DNA of 64,000 nt. It comes from Erinaceus europaeus (lineage: Eukaryota > Chordata > Mammalia > Eulipotyphla > Erinaceidae). This document shows positions 1 to 10,179 of this stretch, one piece after another. The notes under the pieces are model-generated. The model was given only the letters and a program-made list of their open reading frames with translations. It did no database searches and was not told where the DNA came from. A program made the translations under genes and the position numbers. The stretch is taken from the NCBI RefSeq assembly GCF_950295315.1, contig NC_080164.1:106849587-106913586 (forward strand), written 5' to 3'. Each line of letters begins with the position of its first letter. Position 1 is the first letter of the stretch.

Positions 1-561
1 GCTTCATAGCTCCTGAAGTCTCTCCTTTGTATGTGGAGACCAGGGCTTACACCATGTCCTTGAGCCTGGAGACATGTCCCTGCTACTGGGTGCACCATCA
101 CCTGGGTCACTGCTTTATTTTCAACATTCTGAAGCCTGTACAGCTTGCGAAATAAGAATGAGGAGCTGCCTTTCTTTATTTTGGTTAGGTGAACCAGAAA
201 CTGTACTTTGTACTTCTCTATCTTTTATTATTAGAAGTGAATTAATTTCTCATTTTTCATTAAGTAGCTAAAATAAAGCAATGCCAAAAGCAGGAAAACT
301 GTTGAAAAAATGACAGGTGGTATAAAATCTGGATAATACTGACATGCTTCCTACGTGTTGGTGTATGTGGCGTTTATCTTTGTCATTAGTTGTTACAGTC
401 TTTGAAGTTATTTGAGTTGAATTCAGTTTTTATTCTAATTTGATTTAGTTTGCTTGAATTTTTCAGTTTTTGTTATTTTTTTCCTGTGACTAGAAAAATT
501 ATCTGTAGAGTTATAATCCTAACTTGTGATGCATGCTTTGCTCCCTGTTACTAATTTCTTT
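1..561. other. Unique AT-rich non-coding DNA
   Basis: No interspersed repeat, RNA gene or plausible exon is recognised. The 65-codon open frame at 74-271 has no recognisable domain or codon pattern and is probably chance. The block ends at the AGTGCTACATTCTCT target site that was duplicated by the SINE pair downstream. Confidence 0.5.
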
Positions 562-576
562 AGTGCTACATTCTCT

Positions 577-792
577 CTCTTTCAATTTTTTTATTATCTT
601 TAGTGATTGGATAGAGACAGACAGAAATCAAAAGGAAGGAGTGGGGAGATACTGAAAGTGACAGAAAGACACCTGCTGCCCTGCTTCACTACTTGTGAAG
701 CTTTCCCCCTGTAGGTAGGGACCAGGGGCTTGAACCTGGGTCCTTGTGCACTGTAATATGAGCACTTAAGCAGGGGCACTGCTTGGCTCCCC
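577..792 (-). mobile_element. SINE-A, reverse orientation
   Basis: Reading the minus strand, the tRNA-like head lies near 790 and the tail near 596. Internal landmarks are the GGGACCAGGGGCTTGAACC box and the TGCTTCACTACTTGTGAAGC hairpin. The left edge adjoins the first AGTGCTACATTCTCT copy (562-576), whose partner is at 1076-1090. Confidence 0.88.
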
Positions 793-847
793 CCATCCTC
801 TCTCTGTCTTTTTTAACAGACAGTTTTTAGGGTTGTTTATTATTATT

Positions 848-1060
848 TTATTTATTTATTTATTTATTTATTTATAGCATAGACGCAGCCAGAAATAGAG
901 AACAAAGGAAATGATAGCGAGGAAGAGAGACGCCTGCAACACTGCTTCACCATTCGCAAAGCTTTCCCTCTGCAGGTGGGGACTGGGGACTTGAACCTAG
1001 GTCCTTGCACATTGTAACATGTGCATTCAACCAGGTGCACCACCTCTCAGCTTGCCAACC
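848..1060 (-). mobile_element. SINE-A, reverse orientation, with (TTTA)n tail
   Basis: A complete copy. The A-rich tail, seen here as a TTTA repeat at 848-879, has become a microsatellite. The head ends near 1055 with CCAGGTGCACCACCTC. A C-run (about 1060-1072) separates it from the second TSD copy. Confidence 0.88.
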
Positions 1061-1194
1061 CCCCCCCCCCCGCCCAGTGCTACATTCTCTTTCTTTTTCT
1101 TGAACTCTCAGCTAGTTTTTATTCATGATGAAATTTGTTCAGATAGTTATTTTTTATTATTAGTTTGCCATGTGGGTAATATAACTATGTTAGG

Positions 1195-1300
1195 ATAGTT
1201 TTTTTTCTTGATTAAGGGGTGTTAATAGTGGATTACAGTATAGTTGTTGACACATGGATACTTTTCTAATCCAAATGAATAGTTTCAGATACCACAACAC
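1195..1300 (-). mobile_element. Old L1 3'-end fragment (reverse)
   Basis: The stretch containing GATTACAGTATAGTTGTTGACACATG matches segments at about 32,110 and 38,340, which continue into recognisable L1 3' ends. Divergent and short; its limits are approximate. Confidence 0.45.
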
Positions 1301-1527
1301 ACAAGCATCATTGATGTATTGTGAGAATATTCTTTAGTGTTGGGAAACCACAGGCCCATTTAGGACCCTTAAACAACTTGTTTTTAAGTCCCAACTAGCT
1401 GAAGCTGTTCCCCAGTTCCCTCCTGTGGGATCCAGTCTGACTCCTGCATAGAGGAATCACAAAGGGAGAGACAGTCAGGTTTCAGGGAGAGGAGCATATA
1501 TTGGGAGAAAGTAAGGACAGAAAAGGA

Positions 1528-1645
1528 GAAGGGTGGAGGGTAGATAGCATAATAGTTATGCAAAGAGACTCCAAAGTTCCAGGTTCAATCCCCTGCACCA
1601 CCATAAGCCAGAGCTGAGCAGTGCTCTGGTAAAAAAAAAAAAAAG
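1528..1645 (+). mobile_element. SINE-B
   Basis: Head TAGATAGCATAATAGTTATGC, B-box-like CCAGGTTCAATCCCC, body ending GAGCAGTGCTCTGGT, then an A-run. The part between the A and B boxes is shortened relative to the copy at 40,735. Confidence 0.85.
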
Positions 1646-3393
1646 AAAAAGAGAAGAAAATACAAGCCATGGAGAGAGGGGGTGGGGTGGGGGGAAGAGA
1701 GAGAGAGAGACACCCTGGAACCTCTGGTCTTTCCAGCTTTCTAGTCCTTTCACCTCAGGGGCTGGTGCCACATCTGCATATTGTGACCTTTGCAGTCAGG
1801 GTGGGGGGGAGCTGGGGCAGGATATACAGACCCACTGTGCTTCTGGTCCTGCCTCTGGGCCTTCTGGCTTCCTACAGGGTGCAGAGAGAGGGTGCAGGAG
1901 TGCCAGGGAAGGGTGATGCCCTCTCTAAGCTGTCCTCCAACATTTATCTGGTCGAATTTAGAGAAGTTGCTTATGTAACCTTTCTCCAATAAACCCCCCT
2001 CCTTCCCATTTTGATGAAGTGCCCACAGCTGTCAAGATTCAAATAAAGCATCCTGCAAAGGTAGCAAATGACAGGTTTGGAGTTTTGCCCAGCTGAAGTA
2101 GGAGGAAGACCTACTTCATTTTTAGTTATTTATTTATTTTAGCGGTAGTGCATTCATGGGTTTCTTAGGAAAAGGAAACCTGGGGAAACAATGAATTCTA
2201 TTTATTCAGAATTCAGGGAAAAATCCAAAGGCACAGGGACAGGCATTCTCTAAATGGCTCCTTTTCTGTGCTTTGTGCGACCTCTCAGTGGTTCTGCTCT
2301 CATGTGCCCTCTGTCATCTCAGTGTGTGGTGTCCTTCTGCATGACAGGGATACACAGAGAAAGGGCTTTCTCAGATTCAGCCAGGCTTGAGTGCCCCAAT
2401 CATTTGGCAGCCGTAAAGAACACACGAGAAGGCAAAACCCAGATGGGGAACCAGCTCTCCTTGTGCTCAGAAAAGTGACCTCCCCAGAGCCTGTATTTTA
2501 CTGCTGACAAAACAGATCACTGGAGAATCAAGCATCTACACAGGTGTTGGGGGTGGAGGGGAGTAGGGGGCAGACAGGAGACTAGAGACTGTGCCCCTTC
2601 CCTTGGCTTACTTTCCAGCAAGCTTGCTTCTTCTCCTGCCTGCCCCCGCCCCCCAGCTAGTCCAGTGCCATAAGCCCCAGTGCCTATGGGGACAGTGGGC
2701 CGCTTGCTGGGACCCTGCCAGCCTCAGGCTTTTGGTCTGCTGGGCAGAGAGGCTGTGAGAAGCTCCCAGCAGGAGTGTGGGGCCAAGATGGTGACAGCTC
2801 CCAGTGTGTCCAAGAGAGAGCAGCTTTTCCAATTGCCTTTGAAAAGTCCCAGGGCAGAGAAATGCATGTGTCTTCGCCAGATGCCTGCCAGATTGCAGCC
2901 TTGGCTGAGTTGGGGTGGGGGGATTCTCAACTCCCTCACCAGAGCCGCAGGAACATGGTCCCTGTGCTTACAGCATGCAAGGCACTGTTCACCCATGGCT
3001 AGCTCTTTGAATTCTTTCTCCAGGCCAGCTCTTTGAATTCTTTCTCCAGGCCAAGGGAGTTTTGGAGAGGGGGAGGTAGAAGTCGGCAGCTTGCAGGATT
3101 TTGCTGAATTCCAGCCTCTAAAAGCAGGCCTCCGATGGCAAGCTAGACTCAGGCCACTCAAGTCCTGCAGCTGGCAAATCTCCCCTCACCCCCTACAACC
3201 TCACTGATGCTCCTTCCATTCCTGGAGGCAGAAAAACTCCTCAGGAGTCTGTAGAATTTTCTTTATTTCCATAGAGACAGAGAACATTGCGGGGTCAGGT
3301 AAATAAGGCAGAATTGTGAACTGCCCTTTATTTTAAACACAGACTGATCATCTCTAAAACTTAGATCACATCTCCCACAGTTTCCTTCTTTTG
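1646..3393. other. Unique, moderately GC-rich non-coding DNA
   Basis: About 1.7 kb without recognised repeats. Open frames up to 145 codons exist on both strands but overlap each other, show no domain, and contain no flanking exon signals that I trust. It includes a 26-bp tandem duplication. Confidence 0.4.
3001..3052. repeat. Exact 26-bp tandem duplication
   Basis: The unit beginning AGCTCTTTGAATTC and ending CTCCAGGCC occurs at 3001-3026 and identically at 3027-3052. Perfect identity suggests a recent replication-slippage duplication, or an assembly artefact. Confidence 0.9.
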
Positions 3394-3399
3394 TTTTAA

Positions 3400-3592
3400 G
3401 TAGTTATTTATTTATTTATTTATTTTGGATAGAGACAATGAGAAATTGAGCGGGGAAGGGGGAGATAGATAGATAGATAGAGAAAGAGACAGAGAGATAT
3501 CTGCAGTCCTGCTTTACCATTTGTGAAGCTTTACCCCTGCAGGTGGGGACCAGGGCTTTGAACCCAGTAATGTGTGCCAGCTGCCTGGCCCC
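3400..3592 (-). mobile_element. SINE-A, reverse, internally deleted
   Basis: A (TTTA)n tail, GGATAGAGACAATGAGAAATTGAG and CACCATTTGTGAAGC mark it. The usual GGTCCTTGTGCACTG part near the head is missing between GAACCCAG and TAATGTGTGCCAG. A (GATA)n run sits inside the body at 3462-3480. Confidence 0.87.
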
Positions 3593-4029
3593 TCTTGTGA
3601 TAAATTTCCAACATCTTATTTAGTTAGCTCTTTGCTGCGTGGGTGGATATATATATATATAAGAAGTATATATATATATACTTCTTCTGATTATTCTTCT
3701 GGAAGAAAATCAATAAAGTATCTGTATAGCTCTAATGGAGGTGAAATAAAGGCTTTTAAAGACCTTATTAGGGGATTGATACCACTGACATATATTCCTA
3801 AAGGTAAGATTGTTTCAGCTTCACTTACCTCTGTATTTGGAATTGGAATTCTAATTGGCTCTATGTTTGATTTTTTTTTTTTTTAAGGTCACATTCTTTT
3901 AAATGCACTTGTTAAACATTGCCATTTTGTTATCAAGTATCTTATTCATTCCAAGCACTGGCGTGTCATTGTCAGGTTAGTGAACATAGCAGTCATTTTT
4001 ACAAGGGCAGCTTTCTTTCTCATTTTCTC
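3593..4029. other. AT-rich non-coding DNA with AT microsatellite and palindrome
   Basis: It contains (TA)n at 3646-3660 and a 26-bp perfect palindrome at 3661-3686 (arms AAGAAGTATAT / ATATACTTCTT). No gene is seen; the 104-codon frame crossing it runs through the AT repeat. Confidence 0.5.
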
Positions 4030-4275
4030 TTATGGCTTAGTAATGGTTTATAAGATTATAAAGGTATGGTTTCACACCACACAATCATTCTGTGCCCCCC
4101 GCCACTGTGACCACCAGACTTTTCTCACAGAGTCTTAGAGACACCTTGATAGCTCTCCCTGCCACCCAAGCTCATGTGTCAAAACCTTTTCTTCACTTAC
4201 TTTATGAAGCATCAGCACCTCCAGTTCCATCCCAAATGATTCTGTATCAACTTTTTAACTGTAGAACACTATTTC
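4030..4275 (-). mobile_element. L1 3' segment (reverse) of a probable 5'-inverted copy
   Basis: On the minus strand it reads TACAGTTAAAAAG...GGGATGGAACTGGAGGTG...AAAGTAAGTGAAG, typical of the mammalian L1 ORF2 end, followed by a 3'UTR shared with the copy at 48,125. The adjoining 4,290-4,610 segment is L1 on the opposite strand. Confidence 0.6.
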
Positions 4276-4289
4276 ATTGAGTACTTATG

Positions 4290-4610
4290 CTATCAATTCT
4301 CTACCTACTTGTCCACCCATGAGCAGAATGGCCCACATTGGCAAACAGAAAGTGGTAAGTGTTGGCAAGATGCTGGAGAAAAAAAGAACTCTGTTAAACT
4401 GTTGGTTGGGAATGCAAACTGGTGCAGCCATTTTGGAAACCAGTAAATACATTACAATGGAAATGCCTTATAACCCCACTGCCACTGGTAGGCAGATATT
4501 CAAAGGGCATGCAAACACTAATTCAAAGGGACACATGCACCCCTTCTGCTCAGAGTTGCACTTCTCATGATAGCCAAGGAGCCCAGGCAGCCTAGCTTCT
4601 CACCTGCACC
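4290..4610 (+). mobile_element. L1 ORF2 3' segment, inverted part
   Basis: Plus-strand landmarks are GTGTTGGCAAGATGCTGGAG, AACTGTTGGTTGGGAATGC, TGGTGCAGCCATTTTGG and GATAGCCAAGGAG. This is the L1 region immediately upstream of the part found reversed at 4,030-4,275, as expected from twin priming. Confidence 0.65.
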
Positions 4611-5345
4611 TAACAGGTCCACCTGCCACAAGCAGAGATGAAGGCTTGTGTCAGCAGAGCAGTGATGGGAGATCTCTAAGGAGAGGCTCCCCAGTGGCAG
4701 CCTTGATCCCTCCCCACCTCCCCTCCCCATCTCCTTTTCTGGCCCAGGTCACCCACCCCCCAGCTGATTCAGTGCTGAGTATGAAAACCAGCTGCCCCTT
4801 CTTTGCTCCAAGTCAGTGTCTTTAGCTGCACCTGGAACGGACTTGCTCAGCTTACTTGGGAAAAACACAAACAAACAAACAAATAAAAAATATGGGGCAG
4901 CCCAAGAGTATGAGCAAGACTTTAGCTGCTGGCTGGATGTTGAGGGAGCCACCAACCTGTTTCCCCTGATCCCTTCCTCCCTGCTGGGCCAGAGCTTCCC
5001 TCAGTAGGTCTCTCCTTGCTCTAGCCATGCTGACCTTGATCAGGTTCCACTTGAAGGGAGCTTATTTTCTTCTTATACTCTGCTCCCTGGTGGTGTTCAG
5101 CACCAAAAGGTGGGGGGGGGGGGAGAGAAATCCAGAAAATTTTGAAGCTTTTGCATAGAACAATCTAGGATCTGAAAGGCAGCCCCCACCCCATCCGCCC
5201 TGGAATCTATATAGTAGAGACAGATTCATTGGTAGGAGAAGGAAAAAGAAGACCAGATTGTTGTACTATAGAGATTTCATGGTGATAATAGCATATACTT
5301 CCAGTTGGGAGTGGGGAGCTCAACTTTGAACTTTCAAAGACAATG
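4611..5345. other. Unique non-coding DNA
   Basis: No repeat family or gene is recognised. A small (AAAC)n run lies at 4862-4885 and a G-run at 5111-5123. Confidence 0.4.
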
Positions 5346-5349
5346 TTGA

Positions 5350-5600
5350 ACAGCTAGGGAAATAGTTCAGCTGGTAGAGGATCGGCTTTTGTGCCTGAGG
5401 TTCCTGGTTCAATCCTTGGCTCCTCATGTCCTGGAGTGGTGGTACTGTAGCTTGTTTGACACTCCCTCCTCTTCTCTCTCCTTCTCCCTCTACCTCTCTC
5501 TCTCCCTCCTTTCCTCCCTCCCTCCTCTTCTCTCTGCCTTCTATGAGTCTCCCTCCCTCCTGTCTCATAATAATACAATAAATCTTAAAAAAACAAAAAC
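5350..5600 (+). mobile_element. Diverged tRNA-derived SINE with pyrimidine block
   Basis: Head AATAGTTCAGCTGGTAGAG resembles a tRNA A box and CCTGGTTCAATCC a B box. A CT-rich tract of about 100 bp and an AATAAATCTTAAAAA tail follow. The family is not the main SINE-A. Confidence 0.6.
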
Positions 5601-5602
5601 TG

Positions 5603-5812
5603 AAGCTGGGTGGTGGTGCACCTGGTTGAGTGCATGCATGACAGTGAACAAGGATCCCAGTTCAAGCCCCCAGTCCCCACCTGCAGGGGGAAAGCTTCAT
5701 GAGTGGTGAAGCAGGGCTGCAGGTCTCTCTCCATCTCTCTCCCTTTCTTATTTCCCCTTCCCTCTCATTTTCTTTCTGTCTTACCAAATACATTAAAAAA
5801 ATAAATAAATAA
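5603..5812 (+). mobile_element. SINE-A, full length
   Basis: Head GGGTGGTGGTGCACCTGGTT, box CAGTTCAAGCCCC, CCCCACCTGCAGGGGG, GTGAAGCAGGGCTGCAGG, CT block and (AAAT)n tail are all present in order. Confidence 0.93.
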
Positions 5813-6063
5813 ACTGATTGAAAACGAAAGACATTTTCTTTCCCCTCTACTTTTCTAGTAGGTTGTTTTTCATGTGGATAACTTTTTCATAAAGATCAAA
5901 TACTTCACTTATAATAGAACACTCTTTCTCTTTCTGTTCCTTTTCCCCTCCCTCTTTCCTCTCAATTACTTGTTTATCTTCTTTCTCTGAACATCTCTCA
6001 CCCAGCCATGTCTTCTTTTTGCTGAAAGAAATATTAGCATTATGCTCTGAAAATGATTACTCA

Positions 6064-6237
6064 GGGCCAGCAAAATAGCTCAAAAAAATATTGTGTATTG
6101 CGTTGCCATGTGGGTGACCCATGTTCAGACCCAGCCCCACCAGAGTCAAGGAAGCTATGAGACATATATCCTTCTATTTTTATCTCTATCTCTTCCTTTC
6201 TTTCTCGCTCCCCCTCTGCTTCTACCTCTAAAAAATG
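6064..6237 (+). mobile_element. SINE-D, diverged
   Basis: GGGCCAGCAAAATAGCTC head, CCATGTTCAGACCC box, GTCAAGGAAGCTATGAG and a CT-rich tail. The same order recurs at 12,303 and 42,988. Confidence 0.55.
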
Positions 6238-7040
6238 TTATTCATATTTACTGGGTATTTCTATAGTACCCCAATATATGAATAAATTATGTGTTATTTT
6301 GTTTGTTTTTGCTTTTAATGCTTTTTATAGAAAGAGTCTTTTTCCAGACAAAATTCCATAGGTACAAGATCCAGTATATACCTTCCTCCAGTGTTAAGAT
6401 ACTCTCTTTTTTTGTAATTATTCAGTCAAGGACCTATTTGTAGACAATCTAGGAAAATCAAGTGTGATCTAGTGGACAATGTTAGATCAATCTTAAAATG
6501 CACTATGAAAGGAAATGTGGTCTCTTTTTGTTGTTTGCGGGGGTGGGGAAATTAACATTTCTGACATTTATATTTGGAATTTATTACACTGAATTCACGA
6601 TTTGTACCTGCCAGATCCCCTCATTCACCAGCTGAAGCCAAACTGAATGATGACATGGAAGAGAAGAGAATGTCTACTCTGGCATCATATCGTTGATTTC
6701 CCTTGCATTCTGCTATGTATGTAAATCAACGAGAGTGACAAAACTATACTTTTATAGATCTTAGTACTCAGTGTGGAGAATCTGTGCAAAATCAAAGTAC
6801 TTACCCCATCTTTTTTTCCTACTGAGGTTTCTTTTAGGAGAGACAAGACAGTGGATGGAGAATCACTGCTTTCTATGATTGTGCAGCAGCAAAGACAACA
6901 GATTATGAAAAAGAAGTTTGTTTTAATTTTTCTCAAAAACTCATTTGTTTTGCAGCTAGATATCTGCTTGAGGTTAGCCCATGTCAAGTCATTTGTTGAA
7001 ATAAAATGGTGATCTCTCTAGAGAAAAAGATTTCTGTAAG
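6238..7040. other. Unique AT-rich non-coding DNA
   Basis: No recognised element. Frames of 79-100 codons on opposite strands overlap each other between 6,685 and 7,012; neither shows a domain. Confidence 0.4.
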
Positions 7041-7112
7041 GGCCCAGGCTGTAGTGCACTGGGTTAAGTGCACATAGTGCAAAGTTCAAGGACCAGCGTA
7101 AGGATCCCCTCT
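7041..7112 (+). mobile_element. SINE-A 5' fragment
   Basis: It retains only the head (CTGTAGTGCACTGGGTTAAG...AAGGACCAGCGTAAGGATCC); the body is absent. Confidence 0.7.
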
Positions 7113-7204
7113 GTGGCCTCAGTGTTTTCATCCCTGTCAGTGAATTTAACGAGCTGGATAGCTCATTATATATATATTTTTCTTTTTTCTTTTCTTTCTT
7201 TCTT

Positions 7205-7775
7205 TTTTTTTTTTTGTCACCAGGGTTATCTCTAGGACTCAGGGCCAGCACTATGAGTCCATGACTCCTGGTGGCTACTTTTTCCATTTTATTGGGCAGG
7301 ACAGAGAGAATTTGGGGGGGAGGATTGGGTGGTAGTGCAGCGGGTTAAGCGCAGGTGCTGCAAAGTGCAAGGACCAGCATAAGGATCCCGGTTCGAGCCC
7401 CTGGCTCCCCACCTGCAGGGGAGTCACTTCACAAGCAGTGAAGCAGATCTGCAGTTGTCTACCTTTCTCTCCCCCTCTCTGTCTTCCCCTCTACTCTCCA
7501 TTTCTCTCTGTCCTATCCAACAATGATGACATAAATAACAACATTAACTACAACAATAAAACAAGGGCAACAAAAGGGAATAAATAAATATTTTTAAAAA
7601 AGAGAGAGGAGGGGGAGATAGAGCAAGAGAGAAAGACACCTGCAGGCCTGTTTCACTGCTTGTGAAGCGTCCACCCTGCAGGTGGGGAGTTGGGGCCTCA
7701 AACCTGAATCCTTGTACAAGTCCTTGCACTTAGTACTATGTGCCTTAACTGGGTGCACCACCAAATGGCCCCCAG
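7205..7775 (-). mobile_element. SINE-A-ext, reverse, split by a younger SINE
   Basis: The 3' extension and left body lie at 7,213-7,320 (CACCAGGGTTATCTCTAGG...GGACAGAGAGAATTTGG) and the remaining body and head at 7,601-7,772. The pieces join in frame of the consensus once the 7,322-7,600 insert is removed. Confidence 0.85.
7322..7600 (+). mobile_element. SINE-A-long inserted into an older SINE
   Basis: A complete copy: GGGTGGTAGTGCAGCGGGTT head, CGGTTCGAGCCCC box, GGGCAACAAAAGGG near the tail, then AAATAAATA. The intact CpG sites in the head suggest it is younger than its host. Confidence 0.93.
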
Positions 7776-9135
7776 TTCATTATATATATTTCAGCTTATC
7801 AACAGACAGGGGAACTCATCTTGGCTTTCCTCTTCCAAAGGTTCTGTGTCATTTCCAGTTTCTCAGCCCCTTGTGACCCCTAGGTTAATGTCCGCTCTCA
7901 TAGTGGAGCTCCATCCATATAATGTCAGCATGTGCCAAAACCATGTCACCAAGCATTTACATGGGAGCTGTAGGCATTCACAGCTATGAAAGGCAAACAA
8001 ACCAAGAAAAACAAAACTCTTCAAATTGGTCTACAATTTAGTTTTGAAGGAAAATAGGACAGGGAGTAGATGAGAAATGGGTACAAAATCAATAGATGAG
8101 TCTTCTCTACTTGTTGCCTATGAATCTAGACAACTAGACATGCAGGGAGTCCCCCCTCCCTCACTCCTTCCCCCAGACCCATCATTCCTACTGAGTGTAG
8201 AAAAGTGTTTGTTCCCTGGCAGGTAGACCAGTAGGCTGAATCCACATTAGTACTGTGGGGGTAGGAGTCCAAACAGATGTTGCCTCCTCCACCAGCTCTT
8301 AGAACAGGGTCCAGGGAGAGCAAGAAGTACCTGTGCTCTTTAACTCTGGAAGGTTCTGGAATGAGCAAGGGAAGCAACACCTTGGGTCACTGTGTGTAAG
8401 TAAGATGATGGTGGTGATGATCAAAGAATCTTCTATCTGCTTTATGACCTGTAAATGAAGCAAGCTATTGAGTTGCCCTTACATGATAGGGTGTTGTGAA
8501 GGTCCAGAGGGACATCTCTGGTTTCACCTTCTAAATGCATGCTTACTCCTCAGGGGATTCAAACCCATGCTTCTTTGGTTCCTTGAGAGCTAGCACCTTG
8601 TGCCATTTCTCTGAGTGGCTTCAGGGGTCAATTTCCACTTTCTTACCATTGTTTTTCCTCAAACAGCATCTTGTAGCTCAATTATCTATGCAAGCACCAC
8701 CCTACCCTTCCCTTTAACTTCCTTCTTTCCATGTTCTGAGGCAGCATTTCTCACTGTGTGAGCCAGAGAACCAGAGAACGTAGGAACGGTTTCTGCTCAT
8801 AGGTTCTTTCTTTCTCCCACACAAGCAGCAGAGTGAGTGTGGGGAAGACTCTTTCAGCCTGTGAGCCAGTCTCTCTAGCTCCTCAGTAGCATGACACTAA
8901 AGGTAATATCCTACATGTGTTGCATATTTATCTGAAAATAATGTGTGTGTGTGGGGGGGCGGAGATCTGAGTTTCTTACATGCCCAAGGCCACACTTTTT
9001 TTTTGAAGGTTGAATAAAATATCTTTTATTTTTGATTCTGAAGATACAGCATGAACATTTTTTGAATGAGTTATGAAGGTAATTAAGTTTTACTCTTCAT
9101 AGTCTTTTCAAAGTCAGTCCCTGGCACCACCTCAC
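7776..9135. other. Unique non-coding DNA
   Basis: About 1.36 kb with no recognised repeats apart from short GT and G runs near 8,941-8,960. No exon or RNA gene is seen. Confidence 0.45.
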
Positions 9136-9422
9136 TCCTCTCTCTCTCTCTCTCTCTCTGCCTCCAGGGTTATTGCTAGGTCTAGGTGCCTGCACTACAA
9201 ATCCACTTCTTCTGGTGGTTATTTTTCCCCCCATTTTTATTGGATAGGACAGAGAGAAATTGAGAGAGGAGAGGGGTAGTAAGGGAGAGAGAAAGACACC
9301 TTCAAACCTGCTTTACCACTTGTGATGTGACCCCCATCCATAGGTGGGGAACCTGGGGCTTGAATCCTGATCCTCGAGCAGGTTCTGTGTGCACTTAACC
9401 AGGTGTGCCCCTGCCCAGCCCC
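9136..9422 (-). mobile_element. SINE-A-ext, reverse
   Basis: A (TC)n run (9,138-9,158) abuts CCTCCAGGGTTATTGCTAGG, then ATTGGATAGGACAGAGAG. The head ends CCAGGTGTGCCCCTGCCCAGCCCC. The TC run derives from the 3' end of the element or its target. Confidence 0.9.
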
Positions 9423-9540
9423 CTTTCTCACTCTCATAAAAATAAACAAACCCTTTCAAATAGATAGAAGTCTATGTTTTTCACATATTGAAGTAGGCTT
9501 TTCACAAGAGCCTTGTTTGGGTATACGTTAAAAATATTTA

Positions 9541-9613
9541 ATCTTCCTGGAATGGACTGTGCTGGAATGATGGTCTAGCTCCCCACTTCCCTCTCAGTGT
9601 AAATAAACAAGTC
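9541..9613 (+). mobile_element. 5'-truncated SINE remnant at the base of an insertion stack
   Basis: Only a tail-like part is left (CCCTCTCAGTGTAAATAAACAAG then TCTT). It lies between TTAAAAATATTTA (9528-9540) and TTAAAAATGTTTG (9614-9626), which look like a TSD. Family uncertain. Confidence 0.45.
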
Positions 9614-9626
9614 TTAAAAATGTTTG

Positions 9627-9765
9627 TGGCCACCCAGGAGATGACACAGAGGATTAGGCACTGCACTATCAAAGATGAGGTCTTCAATACCAAGCACTGC
9701 ATGTGCCAGTGATGCTCTGGTTCTTTTTCCTCCTCCTCCTCCTCTTCATAAATAAGTACATCTGT
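9627..9765 (+). mobile_element. SINE-C
   Basis: Head GATGACACAGAGGATTAGGCACTGC, box-like GAGGTCTTCAATACC, GTGATGCTCTGGTTC, TCC repeat, AAATAAGTA tail. Flanked by AAAAATGTTTG (9616-9626) and AAAAATGTTTA (9768-9778). Confidence 0.75.
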
Positions 9766-9975
9766 AAAAAAATGTTTACGATATAGGTTTCTGTTCACCC
9801 CACAATCCTGATACTATGGCCATTAGTTAAAAAGAAAGGGGGAATTGTTGGTATGCTTCTAAAAACCCCTTCTGTTTCATTAGTTTAATCCCCCCTGCTT
9901 AACACTATTCTATTTACATAACCACTTCATTCTATTTACACAACCTCTGTTAACAAGCACCACCCTCCCTCCAGG

Positions 9976-10009
9976 GCATTGGTGGTTCAGTGGTAGAATT
10001 CTTGCCTGC
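9976..10009 (+). other. tRNA-Gly 5'-half-like segment inside the LTR U3
   Basis: It begins GCATTGGTGGTTCAGTGG and matches the 5' portion of eukaryotic tRNA-Gly (GCC/CCC type) at about 33 of 34 positions, with one C-to-T difference. Similarity stops in the anticodon loop; the 3' half, including the B box, is absent. It holds a good A box (TGGTTCAGTGG) but cannot be a tRNA gene. It is not a primer binding site, which would match the tRNA 3' end. Confidence 0.85.
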
Positions 10010-10179
10010 TCTGCCCCCTCCCCTTGTCATACCCTGATTTTCACCAGTCACTTTTCTCTCCACCCTCTCTGCGTCACATCCTGTTCCCACCCTACTGGGC
10101 TAGTATATTTATAAGGACAAGATTGTTTGTAGTTTTTAGTTTATCTTAGCTCGGCTTAGATTGTGCTGCGTCCTGCATG

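Larger units (their letters stand above)
562..1090. repeat. 15-bp target-site duplication flanking two SINEs
   Basis: AGTGCTACATTCTCT occurs at 562-576 and again at 1076-1090, exactly bracketing two same-orientation SINE-A copies. This indicates either serial insertion into one site or insertion of a composite transcript. Confidence 0.7.

Noticed and set aside
2724..3161. 145-codon minus-strand frame
   Set aside because: It spans the tandem duplication, overlaps a 118-codon plus-strand frame, and has no recognisable domain.
9976..10050. A functional tRNA-Gly gene
   Set aside because: The 3' half, the B box and a terminator T-run are absent.
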